64,000 nucleotides of DNA from Myxacorys californica WJT36-NPBG1 (lineage in GTDB: Bacteria; Cyanobacteriota; Cyanobacteriia; Leptolyngbyales; Leptolyngbyaceae), in contig JAHHHO010000017.1 of assembly GCA_019359315.1 (NCBI GenBank), positions 28,574 to 92,573 of the forward strand, in the 5' to 3' direction. A program made the position numbers and the translations under genes. How positions within the stretch are numbered: the first letter of the stretch is position 1; each line of letters starts with the position of its first letter. The notes under the pieces were generated by a model. That model saw only the letters and a list, made by a program, of their open reading frames with translations, was not told the origin of the DNA and made no database searches. Positions 28,923 to 38,228 of this stretch are shown here, piece after piece.

Positions 28923-31352
28923 CTATTCTGTTGGCGGCGGCTCCGTTTGCGGTAGTTCGTCAGACACAAAAGTTTCAGGCCAAGGTCGAGTCGTCGTGAT
29001 GTCTTCCTCAGCCGTTCCCTCGATTCGCAAATCGTCTAGCATCAACGAAAGTGTAGACAAATCAGTTAACTTCATCAGATCTTGCAGTGCCGCGATCGCC
29101 GATTGATAGCGCTTCTGAAAATCGTAATGCACCATCTTCGTCAAAATGGCGGCGAGGGGATGGCTGACGATCGCTTTTTCTCGCCATTGCACCTCGCCCG
29201 TTTGCGGATCTTCCTTCAATTGGCTGGGGGGCAGTCCAGTTAGGGCCTGAATGCCCATCATGCCCACGGCGTAAATGTCACTATTAAAGCGGGGATTTCC
29301 GGCGCATTGCTCTGGTGGCATATAGCCCTGCGTGCCGATTCCAATCGTTCCTGAAAACAAACGATCGTCTAAAATCTGATCGTGCAACGCCTTGACGGCT
29401 CCAAAATCAATCAGTACCAGTCTGCCATCGGACTGCCGCTTGATCACATTACTCGGTTTGATATCGCGGTGAATCACATTTTTGCTGTGAACAAAGCTCA
29501 GGACTTCCAGAAGCTCTTTCAAAATGGTGACGATCCGGGATTCGGGCAAGTGTCTGCCCAACGACAACTCTTCACTAAGCGGCGGACCGGAAATGAATTC
29601 CTGCGCCAAATAAAATTCTTGATCTTCCTCAAAATACGCTAGGAGACGCGGAATCTGATCATGTTCTCCCAAGCGTTCGAGCGTCTCTGCTTCCACCTGA
29701 AACAGACGCCGCGCCAACTGCAGATGCCTCGGATTATTTGTGCTAGGACGCAATTGCTTCACCACGCACTGAGGCGTACCAGGGCGCTGAATGTCTTCTG
29801 CAATATAGGTTTCTCCAAAACCGCCCGATCCGAGAACTTTCGTAATTTTGTAACGTCCGCCTAAATTTTTGCCCAAAATTTCGAGTTCTCGTTCCTGCAA
29901 TAGATCCTTAAAGTCGTCTTGCCCACTAATAAGTTCTTGCACCAAGGGAGATCGCGAGTAATGCTTGAGGGTCTTCCGAAACAGTTGCTTGTTTCGGTAG
30001 TCGCTGACAAGTCCCGTTCCCAGATACGAGATGCCGACAAGCGAGATCGCGCCCATTGGCGCAACCATCGGCACGATAATTGAGGCTTGAGTTAACAGTA
30101 CATAAGCAACGCCAGACCAAGACAGCGCGATCGCAAGTGCCCATCCCAATCGAGCAGTTGGTCGCTTGGTTAACCGGAGTAGCCCTCCAGCACTCGCAAC
30201 CATCAAAAATACCGCTAAGCCGGTGATTTCCGGATTGGGAAACGCAGTGCGCAGCGACCGGAATTCTAGAAGAGATGCGATCGCATTAGCATGAAGCTCA
30301 ACCCCTGGCATCGTACCCATCGGCGTGCTGATTTCATCCCCTACTCCAGAGGCGACCGGACCAATCAGCACAATTTTGTCTTTGAAAATGCGACCTTGTT
30401 GGAGGTAAGCATCATTCCAGTTTTCTGGCGATAGCACGGTCCAAAACGGAATTCGTTTAAAGGTTCCAGCCCCACCGTAGAAAAAAATATTTTCTCCCTG
30501 GGGGCTTGCATACTTGACACCACTCGCTTTCAGCGTTGCGTCTGCAAACGACTCAATCTTTTCGGCTCGCAGCAAGTCCATACCCGACGACTCTTGCCGG
30601 ATGAACTCACTTCCAAACCGATGTACCCGCTCGTCCGGCTCTACAGGAAATTTGATTAAGCCATAGGAAGCGTTAGCTGTGCGAAACGGGCAGAACGGCA
30701 GACTGATGCGAGATTGTGCCCCTTGCCGCTGCTCTAATTGATCCAAATCGGTCGCGAGAGTAACTTTTCCGTCGTAGCGTTCCAATACTGATTGCAGTTG
30801 CTGATCATCGTCTGATACTAGAATATTGTCGTTAGAGCAATCAGAAGAAGCTTGACTATCGCCTCCAAAACTACTAGGCAAATCCCAGCGAACATCGACC
30901 GCTACCGATTTTGCGCCCGCTTGCAGTACTTTCTCGATCGCTTCAGCATACGTCGCTCGCCGGAGCGGCCAACTCGACCCGGATAGCTGCAACAGAGATT
31001 CATCATCGACTGCTAAAATCACCACCTGCGTTGGGGAAGGAACTGCTCCCCGGACGCGCAGGATGACACTTTGCGCCTGTCGCTCCCAAGCTTGCAGCGG
31101 CATAAACTGAGTCGCGATCGCCGAGCCTGCCGCGATCGCCCAAAACATCATCAATCCATGACCCAACGGCTTCAGTCTCAGCGGCGACCCCCGACCTTGC
31201 TCTGGCAGCGTGGGGGCTGCTTCTTCGTCAGACAGCATCAGGGTGCGCTTAGCCGTTGTAGACGAGCTAGGAGCGGTTGATTTCAGTGTGCCTGACCGCA
31301 ATGTTAGCGTCAGCGATTGCAGAAACCCTGCCGATGATCGTTTCTTGGGCAT
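28923..31352 (-). CDS. CHASE2-domain serine/threonine protein kinase
   Basis: The 809-residue membrane receptor kinase starts at ATG 31352; a TTG six codons upstream is an alternative. An N-terminal helix is followed by an extracytoplasmic CHASE2 sensor (PTQVVILAVDDESLLQL and KSVAVDVRWDLP), then three membrane spans (about residues 385-465), then a Hanks-type kinase. The kinase shows the glycine loop VLGSGGFGETYIAED, catalytic loop VIHRDIKPSNVI, DFG in LIDFGAVKAL and GTQGYMPPEQ. All catalytic residues appear intact. The ligand is unknown. It is convergent with the HEAT-NACHT gene. Confidence 0.93.
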   Translation of the reverse strand: MPKKRSSAGFLQSLTLTLRSGTLKSTAPSSSTTAKRTLMLSDEEAAPTLPEQGRGSPLRLKPLGHGLMMFWAIAAGSAIATQFMPLQAWERQAQSVILRVRGAVPSPTQVVILAVDDESLLQLSGSSWPLRRATYAEAIEKVLQAGAKSVAVDVRWDLPSSFGGDSQASSDCSNDNILVSDDDQQLQSVLERYDGKVTLATDLDQLEQRQGAQSRISLPFCPFRTANASYGLIKFPVEPDERVHRFGSEFIRQESSGMDLLRAEKIESFADATLKASGVKYASPQGENIFFYGGAGTFKRIPFWTVLSPENWNDAYLQQGRIFKDKIVLIGPVASGVGDEISTPMGTMPGVELHANAIASLLEFRSLRTAFPNPEITGLAVFLMVASAGGLLRLTKRPTARLGWALAIALSWSGVAYVLLTQASIIVPMVAPMGAISLVGISYLGTGLVSDYRNKQLFRKTLKHYSRSPLVQELISGQDDFKDLLQERELEILGKNLGGRYKITKVLGSGGFGETYIAEDIQRPGTPQCVVKQLRPSTNNPRHLQLARRLFQVEAETLERLGEHDQIPRLLAYFEEDQEFYLAQEFISGPPLSEELSLGRHLPESRIVTILKELLEVLSFVHSKNVIHRDIKPSNVIKRQSDGRLVLIDFGAVKALHDQILDDRLFSGTIGIGTQGYMPPEQCAGNPRFNSDIYAVGMMGIQALTGLPPSQLKEDPQTGEVQWREKAIVSHPLAAILTKMVHYDFQKRYQSAIAALQDLMKLTDLSTLSLMLDDLRIEGTAEEDITTTRPWPETFVSDELPQTEPPPTE

Positions 31353-31370
31353 AAGCGGTTTGGGTGGCAA

Positions 31371-31956
31371 TTTAGATCAGTTTAGATCGTTGGGCAACTG
31401 AATCGTGTTAGGAGAATTTAATCCTCATCAATTTAGACTGCATCCTAGTCCCAGTCGGTTCTCTGTAAGCTCGCTCTTTGATCTACTTAATTCTACGACG
31501 AGCATTCGATAAATCCTGAAACTGCCCATTCCCTCCCTTTATGTGAAGAATTGGTACTCTCAAAAGTAAAGAAATCTATCTATAAGATGAGGAATTCATT
31601 TGATTGATCGCAGTTCACTTTATTGAAAGGGTCTGTATCCAGCGCAAGTTTACCTTGCACAATTGATGTTATAGAAACCTGAATGTTAGAAAAACCGCCG
31701 TCTACAGTCGCTGTCAATTTTCTTGATATCCACTCTCTATATCGTTTTCCTATCCACGTTTTCCTATCCAACTGTTTCTCTGTATCTCTTTCTGGCTCAG
31801 CGACTCCGGTGGTTAGAGCAAAGTTCCGGCTTGTCAGGCGGCGCTTTCCAAATTTCAAGAGAAGCATATCGTCAGTAGTTTTACATAAATACGTCTGATT
31901 CGGGGCAAATCGCCATCCCCAAGTCAATTTGGTTTTGCGTTTTCCTTTGTTTTCCG
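31371..31956. other. Gap upstream of the CHASE2 kinase and labA-like genes
   Basis: The two genes diverge from this region, so both promoters should lie here. A perfect 14-bp tandem repeat (CGTTTTCCTATCCA at 31743-31756 and 31757-31770) is present. A minus-strand open frame of 115 codons (31927-31580) has no recognisable domain, starts with TTG and has no ribosome-binding site, so I do not call it a gene. Confidence 0.45.
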
Positions 31957-31977
31957 TTGTTAGAATTAATTATTCAC

Positions 31978-32532
31978 ATGCTAGTTTCTACAAATTCTGG
32001 GTCTAAGCCTGCTATGCGTTATTTGATGAACCGTCTGTCTATATTTGTGGACGGCAATAATATGTTTTATGCTCAGCAGAAAAATGGGTGGTTCTTCGAT
32101 CCAAAACGAGTACTGGAGCATTTTACAACTGAGCGCGGCGTTGAATTAGTCAATGCGTTTTGGTACACCGGGCTGAAAGATCCGCAAGACCAGCGGGGCT
32201 TTCGCGATGCGCTCATCAGTCTCGGCTACACAGTTAGAACTAAAATATTGAAAGAATATTATGACGATACCTCTGGGCGCTACTCGCAAAAAGCGAACTT
32301 AGATATTGAAATTGTGGTGGATATGTTTAATACGGTCGAGCAGTACGATCGCGTCATCTTGTTTAGCGGAGATGGCGATTTTGAACGCGCGATCGAGTTT
32401 CTTAGGTCAAAAAATACTCACATTACGGTCGTCTCGACCGAAGGCATGATTGCCCGTGAACTGAGGAATGTCACCGACCGTTATATTGATCTCAACGATA
32501 TTCGAGCCAAGATTGAAAAAGCTGACTATTAA
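31978..32532 (+). CDS. LabA-like NYN-domain protein
   Basis: The 184-residue protein belongs to the NYN (PIN-like, DUF88) family. The acidic nuclease-like residues are in SIFVDGNNMFYAQQ, ANLDIEIVVDMFN and FSGDGDFERAIEFL. LabA in Synechococcus acts in negative feedback of circadian output. This is a LabA-like paralogue, and RNase activity is predicted by the fold but unproven. ATG 31978 is chosen; ATGs at 32014 and 32026 are equally possible because conservation begins at MNRLSIFVDG. Confidence 0.9.
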   Translation: MLVSTNSGSKPAMRYLMNRLSIFVDGNNMFYAQQKNGWFFDPKRVLEHFTTERGVELVNAFWYTGLKDPQDQRGFRDALISLGYTVRTKILKEYYDDTSGRYSQKANLDIEIVVDMFNTVEQYDRVILFSGDGDFERAIEFLRSKNTHITVVSTEGMIARELRNVTDRYIDLNDIRAKIEKADY

Positions 32533-32723
32533 AACCGCCTACTATCTCGCTACTATCTACAGTAAAAGTCTCTAAACGAGATTAAAGTCCATACTAAAGT
32601 CTAGAATAAGGGCTATACGATCGCCATTAGCGATAGCGTTTGATCGAGATGCAGGTTGCCAATCTATTTGAGGGCTACTTGCTGAGATCTGCTATGCCCG
32701 TTCTCTACCCCCTAATTGGAGCC

Positions 32724-34328
32724 ATGAACGTTCAATCACAGCCGAATCGAATTATCATTTTTGACACGACCTTGCGCGATGGCGAACAGTGCCCTGGCGC
32801 AACGCTTAATGTCGATGAAAAACTGACGATCGCACGGCAACTTGCTCGCCTTGGCGTAGATGTGATTGAAGCGGGATTTGCGTTTGCGAGTCCAGGCGAC
32901 TTTGAAGCGGTGCAAAAAATTGCTCAAACAGTGGGCACGCCCGAGGGCCCTGTTATCTGTAGTTTGGCGCGGGCTATTCCAAACGACATTAAAGCGGCAG
33001 CCGAAGCGCTTAAACCCGCCGCGAAGGGGAGAATTCACACCTTTATCTCAACGTCGGATATTCATCTGGAATATCAGTTGAAGAAGACTCGCGCGGAAGT
33101 CTTGTCGATCGCAGAAGAAATGGTTGCCTATGCCAAGTCGTTCGTGAATGATGTCGAGTTTTCACCCATGGATGCCGCACGATCCGATCCAGAGTATCTG
33201 TATCAGGTGTTGGAACGCGCGATCGCAGCGGGTGCAACCACAATTAACATCCCCGATACGGTGGGATACATGACGCCGAGTGAGTTTGGTGAGATGATTC
33301 GCGGCATCCGAGACAATGTGCCGAACGTCGATCAAGCGATTATTTCCGTCCACGGTCACAACGATTTGGGCTTGGCCGTAGCGTGCTTTTTAGAAGCGGT
33401 TAAAAATGGCGCACGACAGCTTGAATGTACGATCAACGGCATTGGCGAACGCGCCGGAAATGCGTCCCTCGAAGAATTGGTGATGGCGTTGCATGTGCGT
33501 CGTCAGTACTTTAATTCGTTCTTAGGGCGTCCGGTCGAGTCGGAAGCGCCTCTGACCCAGATTAACACTCAAGAAATCTACAAAACCTCTCGCATGGTTT
33601 CGACCTTGACGGGAATGTTGGTACAGCCAAATAAAGCGATCGTTGGGGCGAATGCGTTTGCTCATGAGTCGGGCATTCACCAAGACGGAATGCTGAAGAA
33701 TCGGCAAACCTACGAGATTATGGATGCTCAAACGATCGGGCTAACCAATACGCAGCAGCTTGTATTGGGCAAGCATTCTGGTCGCAACGCCTTCCGCACG
33801 CGTCTGAAGGAATTGGGCTACGAGCTATCCGAGCAAGACCTCAACAAAGCCTTCTTGCGATTTAAAGAACTGGCGGACAAGAAAAAAGAAGTCGGCGATC
33901 GCGACATAGAAGCGATTGTTAATGATGAAGTTCAGCAAGTTCCCGATCTATTTCGGTTGGAGTTGGTGCAGGTCTCCTGCGGAAATCGCTCTTGTCCGAC
34001 CGCAACAGTATCGTTGATTAATCCTGATGGTGAAGAATTGACGGATGCGGCCACAGGAACCGGCCCCGTCGATGCGGTGTACAAAGCCATTAACCGCGTG
34101 GTGAATGTGCCCAACCAACTGATTGAGTATTCGGTGCAGTCGGTGACGGCAGGAATTGATGCGATCGGGGAAGTAACGATTCGGCTGAAATATGGCGATC
34201 GTATTTTCTCTGGTCATGCCGCTAATACAGACATTATTGTGGCGTCGGCACAAGCTTATGTGAATGCATTAAATCGCTTGTATGCCTCGTTGCAGCCTGC
34301 TGAGCCTGTAGCAGCATCCGTTAACTAA
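32724..34328 (+). CDS. leuA: 2-isopropylmalate synthase
   Basis: This enzyme commits 2-ketoisovalerate and acetyl-CoA to leucine synthesis. The N-terminal TIM barrel shows [19 protein letters not shown] and the metal-binding [10 protein letters not shown]. The C-terminal regulatory domain near residues 390-520 includes [14 protein letters not shown]. The start is put at ATG 32724 (MNVQSQPNR), giving 534 residues, the cyanobacterial length; upstream in-frame TTG 32640 and ATG 32694 would add an unconserved leader. It stands as a single gene. Confidence 0.96.
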   Translation: MNVQSQPNRIIIFDTTLRDGEQCPGATLNVDEKLTIARQLARLGVDVIEAGFAFASPGDFEAVQKIAQTVGTPEGPVICSLARAIPNDIKAAAEALKPAAKGRIHTFISTSDIHLEYQLKKTRAEVLSIAEEMVAYAKSFVNDVEFSPMDAARSDPEYLYQVLERAIAAGATTINIPDTVGYMTPSEFGEMIRGIRDNVPNVDQAIISVHGHNDLGLAVACFLEAVKNGARQLECTINGIGERAGNASLEELVMALHVRRQYFNSFLGRPVESEAPLTQINTQEIYKTSRMVSTLTGMLVQPNKAIVGANAFAHESGIHQDGMLKNRQTYEIMDAQTIGLTNTQQLVLGKHSGRNAFRTRLKELGYELSEQDLNKAFLRFKELADKKKEVGDRDIEAIVNDEVQQVPDLFRLELVQVSCGNRSCPTATVSLINPDGEELTDAATGTGPVDAVYKAINRVVNVPNQLIEYSVQSVTAGIDAIGEVTIRLKYGDRIFSGHAANTDIIVASAQAYVNALNRLYASLQPAEPVAASVN

Positions 34329-34335
34329 CGAAGAA

Positions 34336-34365
34336 TTTGTAGAATTTCACTCTTGGTTCTACAAA
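34336..34365 (+). terminator. Hairpin after leuA
   Basis: TTTGTAGAA (34336-34344) pairs perfectly with TTCTACAAA (34357-34365) around a 12-nt loop, 8 bp past the leuA stop. No long T tract follows (GCTTC), so termination strength is uncertain. Confidence 0.45.
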
Positions 34366-34429
34366 GCTTCATTCAGTGTTATTTTGGGGTGGTTTATCGC
34401 TGCCCCTTTTTGATGTTGTCCTGAACCCT

Positions 34430-35230
34430 ATGCAAGACGATTTACTCCGCCGAGAGCAAGATTTTCACGATCAGTGGGCAAGCACGATCGATATCGACGG
34501 GATTCAAGTCAGAGACTATTTTGAAGCCTGTACTGCTCCTGAAAATCGGTTTATTTTGAGGCAGTTGGGCGATGTGCGAGGGAAATATCTGCTCGATTTG
34601 GGGTGCGGTGCGGGAGAGAATAGCGTTTATTTTGCTCAACTAGGAGCGCGGTGTGTTGCGACCGATTATTCACCGGGAATGGTGGAGGTTGCGACGAAGT
34701 TAGCGGCGCGAAATGGAGTTCACGTTGAGGGTAAAGTGATCAATGCGATGGCAATCGACTTTCCTGACAACACGTTTGATATTATTTACGCTTCTAACCT
34801 GTTGCATCATATTCCACACCCTAAAGTGACGCTGCGAGAAATGCATCGCGTCTTAAAACCCGGTGGCAAAGCCTGTTTTTGGGATCCGTTAAAACACAAT
34901 CCAGTGATTAATGTCTATCGCAGAATGGCAACGGAAGTGCGAACCGAAGATGAAACGCCGTTAGATATCAATCTTGTCAATTACATTAAATCGCTATATT
35001 CACAAACGAACTATGACACCTTCTGGTTAGCCAGTTTATGGATTTTTCTGCGGTTTTATCTCATTGAAAAAGTGAATCCAAATGAAGAACGGTATTGGAA
35101 GAAAATCATTGTCGAGCAAGCAAGACTAGAGAAAACGTATCTCCGGTTAGAAAAGCTCGATAAGATTCTGAAAAAGTTGCCATTGATGAAACGCATGGCT
35201 TGGAATCTGGCAGTGGTGGCGACAAAATAA
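34430..35230 (+). CDS. Class I SAM-dependent methyltransferase
   Basis: The 266-residue protein has the SAM-binding motif I LLDLGCGAGENSVYFAQLGA, motif II region ATDYSPGMVEVA and FDIIYASNLLHHIPHP, followed by MHRVLKPGGKACFWDP. These define a UbiE/Methyltransf_11-like enzyme. The acceptor is unknown; the basic, Leu-rich C-terminus (RLEKLDKILKKLPLMKRM) is unusual and could contact a membrane. The start is placed at ATG 34430 (MQDDLLRREQDFHDQWA). The ABC permease gene follows after 25 bp. Confidence 0.88.
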   Translation: MQDDLLRREQDFHDQWASTIDIDGIQVRDYFEACTAPENRFILRQLGDVRGKYLLDLGCGAGENSVYFAQLGARCVATDYSPGMVEVATKLAARNGVHVEGKVINAMAIDFPDNTFDIIYASNLLHHIPHPKVTLREMHRVLKPGGKACFWDPLKHNPVINVYRRMATEVRTEDETPLDINLVNYIKSLYSQTNYDTFWLASLWIFLRFYLIEKVNPNEERYWKKIIVEQARLEKTYLRLEKLDKILKKLPLMKRMAWNLAVVATK

Positions 35231-35255
35231 TTTTTTGACAGGCGTTTGAAGTGCG

Positions 35256-36089
35256 ATGATTCAGCGTAACCAGAGTTGGCGATCGTGGGGAATGTATGGT
35301 GTGCTCAGTGCGATCGCGCTAGTCATGCTGATTCCTTTAGTGTGGTTGGTGAGTACATCGTTTAAGTCGCCCACCGAAGATATTTTTCAGTTTCCGCCGC
35401 AGCTAATTCCCTCTCAGCCGACATTTGAGAATTTTGTTACTGTTTGGCGAAGCAATCCATTTGGGCAATATTTATTTAACAGCACGTTAGTTTCTGTATT
35501 AACAGTTGCGTTAAATTTATTGTTTTGCTCACTGGCTGCTTATCCACTAGCAAGGCTTGCATTTCGAGGTCGAGAAATTATTTTTAGCGCGATCGTGGCG
35601 ACGATTCTAATTCCGTTTCAGATTGTGATGATTCCACTATACGTGTTAGCGGTGAAGCTGGAGTTGCTCAACACCTATCTAGGCGTAATCTTTCCCGGAA
35701 TTGCTTCTGCGTTTGGGATCTTTCTACTTCGACAAGCCTTTCAAGGGGTTCCCAAAGAGCTTGAAGAAGCGGCACGAATGGATGGCTGCTCAGAACTCGG
35801 TGTCTGGTGGCATGTGATGATTCCGTCTATTCGTCCTGCGCTCGTCACCCTAGCGATCTTTGTGTTTATCGGCTCGTGGAGCGATTTTCTGTGGCCTCTT
35901 TTAGTGTTAGATCGTCCTGAATTGTTTACCTTGCCGCTTGGCGTTGCCAATCTTGCTGGCACGTTTACCTTAGATTGGCGATTGATTGCCGCTGGTTCAG
36001 TCATTTCGATCGTGCCGATTCTCGTGTTTTTTGTGGCAATGCAGCACTACATCGTGCCGACGGAATCGGGCAGTGGTGTGAAGGGTTAG
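35256..36089 (+). CDS. ABC transporter permease, carbohydrate type (MalG-like)
   Basis: The 277-residue protein has six membrane spans and the EAA loop LEEAARMDGCSELGVWWHVM, which docks on the ATPase. It matches the CUT1 (MalG/UgpE) group of sugar importers. No companion MalF-type permease, ATPase or sugar-binding protein is next to it; the adjacent binding protein is of the peptide type. It may serve a transporter whose other parts lie elsewhere, as often happens in cyanobacteria. Confidence 0.92.
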   Translation: MIQRNQSWRSWGMYGVLSAIALVMLIPLVWLVSTSFKSPTEDIFQFPPQLIPSQPTFENFVTVWRSNPFGQYLFNSTLVSVLTVALNLLFCSLAAYPLARLAFRGREIIFSAIVATILIPFQIVMIPLYVLAVKLELLNTYLGVIFPGIASAFGIFLLRQAFQGVPKELEEAARMDGCSELGVWWHVMIPSIRPALVTLAIFVFIGSWSDFLWPLLVLDRPELFTLPLGVANLAGTFTLDWRLIAAGSVISIVPILVFFVAMQHYIVPTESGSGVKG

Positions 36090-36097
36090 CGAGAACG

Positions 36098-36290
36098 TTA
36101 GCTTGGCATAGCCACCGTTTCCATTTGAAACATCTCTGTTTCAGGTGCGTTGCTTTAGCTTGGCATAGCCACCGTTCTTATTTGAAACAGGAGCATTCCT
36201 GCTTTAAGTAAGAACATTCCTGCTTCAGATATGAACGTTCCTGTTTCAAACAGGAGCATTTCCATTTGAAACAGGAATGATGGAACTTAT
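36098..36290. repeat. Repeat cluster: 22-bp direct repeat and degenerate 21-bp tandem units
   Basis: A 22-bp segment beginning TTAGCTTGGCATAGCCACCG occurs at 36098-36119 and again at 36155-36176. From about 36178 to 36285, degenerate units of about 21 bp (core GAAACAGGAGCATTCCTG and variants) follow one another. On the minus strand they would read as heptads resembling LKQECSY, but that frame has no ribosome-binding site and overlaps the next gene. It lies between two convergent genes. Confidence 0.8.
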
Positions 36291-36304
36291 TAAGTCTGCG
36301 TTCC

Positions 36305-37972
36305 TTATTTCTTAGCGATCGCTTCAAACGGTTCAGTCCCCAATGGACTAGGCGTCCATCCATCAATCGTTTTACGCTGCACCAACAACGGCTCAGCATG
36401 AACGATTGGCAGTCTCACCGCTTCCCGATGAATAATTTCATCCACTTGGGCATAAAGCTGCGATCTCGCCGGTCGCTCTGACGTCGTTCTCGCTTGTTCT
36501 AACAGTTGCAAAACCTGATCGTTTTTCCATTTCCCTAAATCATTCGTCGCATCAGGCCCAAAATGAGGATAGTAGAACGTATCCGGGTCGCCATAGTCTC
36601 CGATCCAGCCCATCATGAATGATTGATAGCCGGGAGCTTTGATGCGATCGGCCAGATAAGATGCCCAATCTTTTGTCTTGAGGTTGACCCGAATTCCAAC
36701 CGCGCTCAAATCTGCGGCAAACGCTTCTGCAATCGGCTTGGGCGTTGGAAAATAAGGACGCGACACAGGCATATACCACAGGTCTAAATCAAACCCATTG
36801 GCATAACCTGCTTGCCGCAGCAAATCTTTTGCTTTTTGCGCATTAAACTCGTATTTCTGCAAGTTTGCAGCCTGCGCCCACTCCAGCGATGGCGGCACAA
36901 AGTGAGCATCACTGACGGCTGCTCCTTTCCAAAACGCTTGAACGATCGCTTGCTGATTAATCGCATGGGCGATCGCTTGTCTCACTCGCACATCAGAAAA
37001 TGGTTTGTAGCTGGGATTGAGCGCTAAATAACCAACATTGAACGACGGACGGGTAACAACCGAAACCGCTGTATCTCGCTCAATTTCGGCCTTTTGATCA
37101 GGAGCAAGATCGACCGTAAAATCAAGCTGTCCAGCCCGGAGTTGAGCAAGTCTAGCGCTGGCATCTGTAACAAAACGCATGACGAGTTGATTAGATTTTG
37201 GCAGCCCTGGTTTCCAGTAGTTAGAATTTTTTTCCAGAACAATGCGATCGCCGCTTCGCCATTCTTTAAACACAAACGCGCCTGTTCCAACCGCGCCGCC
37301 CGCTGGAGTGCCATAATTTGCGCCTGCTTTTTGAATTGCCGCCGGGCTAGCGATGCTGAAATAACCCGATGCGATCGTGGATGGAAAGGCAGCAAACGGT
37401 TGCTTCAAGACAAACTGAACCGTAGACGAATCAACAGCTTTAATATCTTGAATTAACGAATTTGGTTCACCTTTATATCCGCCAAAAATTTGACCCCAAA
37501 TCTCGTAAGTCTTTCCAGCATTGCGAAAACTATTGGGGTTATTTTTGTCCCACCAGCGATCGAAGTTAAATTTCACGGCTTCTGCGTTGAAGTCAGTTCC
37601 GTCGTGGAATTTTACGCCTTGACGCAGCTTAAATGTATAGGTCTTACCGTCTGAAGAAGCATTCCAAGCGGTGGCTAAGCTCGGCTGTATCTCTGTTGTT
37701 CCAGGTTTAAACTCCAGCAAACGGTTGTAGATCTGGTTGTGAACAATCAGCGAATTTCCATCGGTGACATTGCCCGCTTCCAAATTCACAGGCTGCCCAC
37801 CCGAACCATACACCAAAACACCAGATGAGCCAGCAGCTCCACTTGTAGAAGGATTCGAGGCGTTTTGGTTTTGAGTGCAGTTCGTCAGGATTACTGACAA
37901 GGCAAACAACGTTGTGAGAAATCCGATGCGCCAATGTCTAAACAGAGGAAGTGAGCGTTTACGCTGTGCCAT
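36305..37972 (-). CDS. ABC transporter substrate-binding lipoprotein (peptide/nickel, SBP family 5)
   Basis: The 555-residue protein has a lipoprotein signal with lipobox ending at C32 (SVILTNC). A DppA/OppA-type fold follows, with YNRLLEFKPGTTEIQPSLA, YTFKLRQGVKFHDGTDF, and VRQAIAHAINQQAIVQAFWK. Proteins of this family bind oligopeptides or metal chelates outside the plasma membrane. No matching DppB/C/D/F genes are nearby. It is convergent with the sugar-type permease, which is unlikely to be its partner. Confidence 0.93.
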   Translation of the reverse strand: MAQRKRSLPLFRHWRIGFLTTLFALSVILTNCTQNQNASNPSTSGAAGSSGVLVYGSGGQPVNLEAGNVTDGNSLIVHNQIYNRLLEFKPGTTEIQPSLATAWNASSDGKTYTFKLRQGVKFHDGTDFNAEAVKFNFDRWWDKNNPNSFRNAGKTYEIWGQIFGGYKGEPNSLIQDIKAVDSSTVQFVLKQPFAAFPSTIASGYFSIASPAAIQKAGANYGTPAGGAVGTGAFVFKEWRSGDRIVLEKNSNYWKPGLPKSNQLVMRFVTDASARLAQLRAGQLDFTVDLAPDQKAEIERDTAVSVVTRPSFNVGYLALNPSYKPFSDVRVRQAIAHAINQQAIVQAFWKGAAVSDAHFVPPSLEWAQAANLQKYEFNAQKAKDLLRQAGYANGFDLDLWYMPVSRPYFPTPKPIAEAFAADLSAVGIRVNLKTKDWASYLADRIKAPGYQSFMMGWIGDYGDPDTFYYPHFGPDATNDLGKWKNDQVLQLLEQARTTSERPARSQLYAQVDEIIHREAVRLPIVHAEPLLVQRKTIDGWTPSPLGTEPFEAIAKK

Positions 37973-38033
37973 TGCCGTGTGTCTTGCTATTACAGCCGAG
38001 ATAGTCGATTTCTAAGCATAGTATCAATTGTGT

Positions 38034-38225
38034 TTAGAAAGGAAACTGACGGCTTTCGTAATGCTCTATGCAATTAGCGCAGAGCGCAACTCCGAAGGAA
38101 CCGCGGGACTCATCGTAAACGCCCCGCGATCGCCAGTTGACAACAGATTTTTTAGCAGTCGCAGATGACATTATTGCTGCCATCTGCTCATCCGCTACCT
38201 CCACTACCAAATCTGCTGCCAACAC
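38034..38225 (-). CDS. Possible small protein downstream of the ferredoxin-MBL gene
   Basis: A 63-codon frame starts with GTG three bases after the stop of the MBL gene on the same strand, so it could be translated by coupling. It begins MLAADLVVEVADEQMAAIM. Its C-terminal part (RGSFGVALCANCIEHYE) is encoded by the dispersed 19-bp repeat at 38073-38091 and its surroundings, which argues against a conserved gene. I do not recognise it. Confidence 0.25.
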   Translation of the reverse strand: MLAADLVVEVADEQMAAIMSSATAKKSVVNWRSRGVYDESRGSFGVALCANCIEHYESRQFPF

Positions 38226-38228
38226 TCT

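Noticed and set aside
31580..31927. 115-codon minus-strand frame between the CHASE2 kinase and the LabA-like gene
   Set aside because: It has a TTG start, no ribosome-binding site, no recognisable domain and lies in a divergent promoter gap.
36098..36290. Possible CRISPR array
   Set aside because: Units are contiguous and degenerate without unique spacers, and no cas genes are present.
36178..36399. 73-codon minus-strand frame made of KQECSYL-like heptads
   Set aside because: It overlaps the binding-protein gene in another frame and is built from intergenic tandem repeats.
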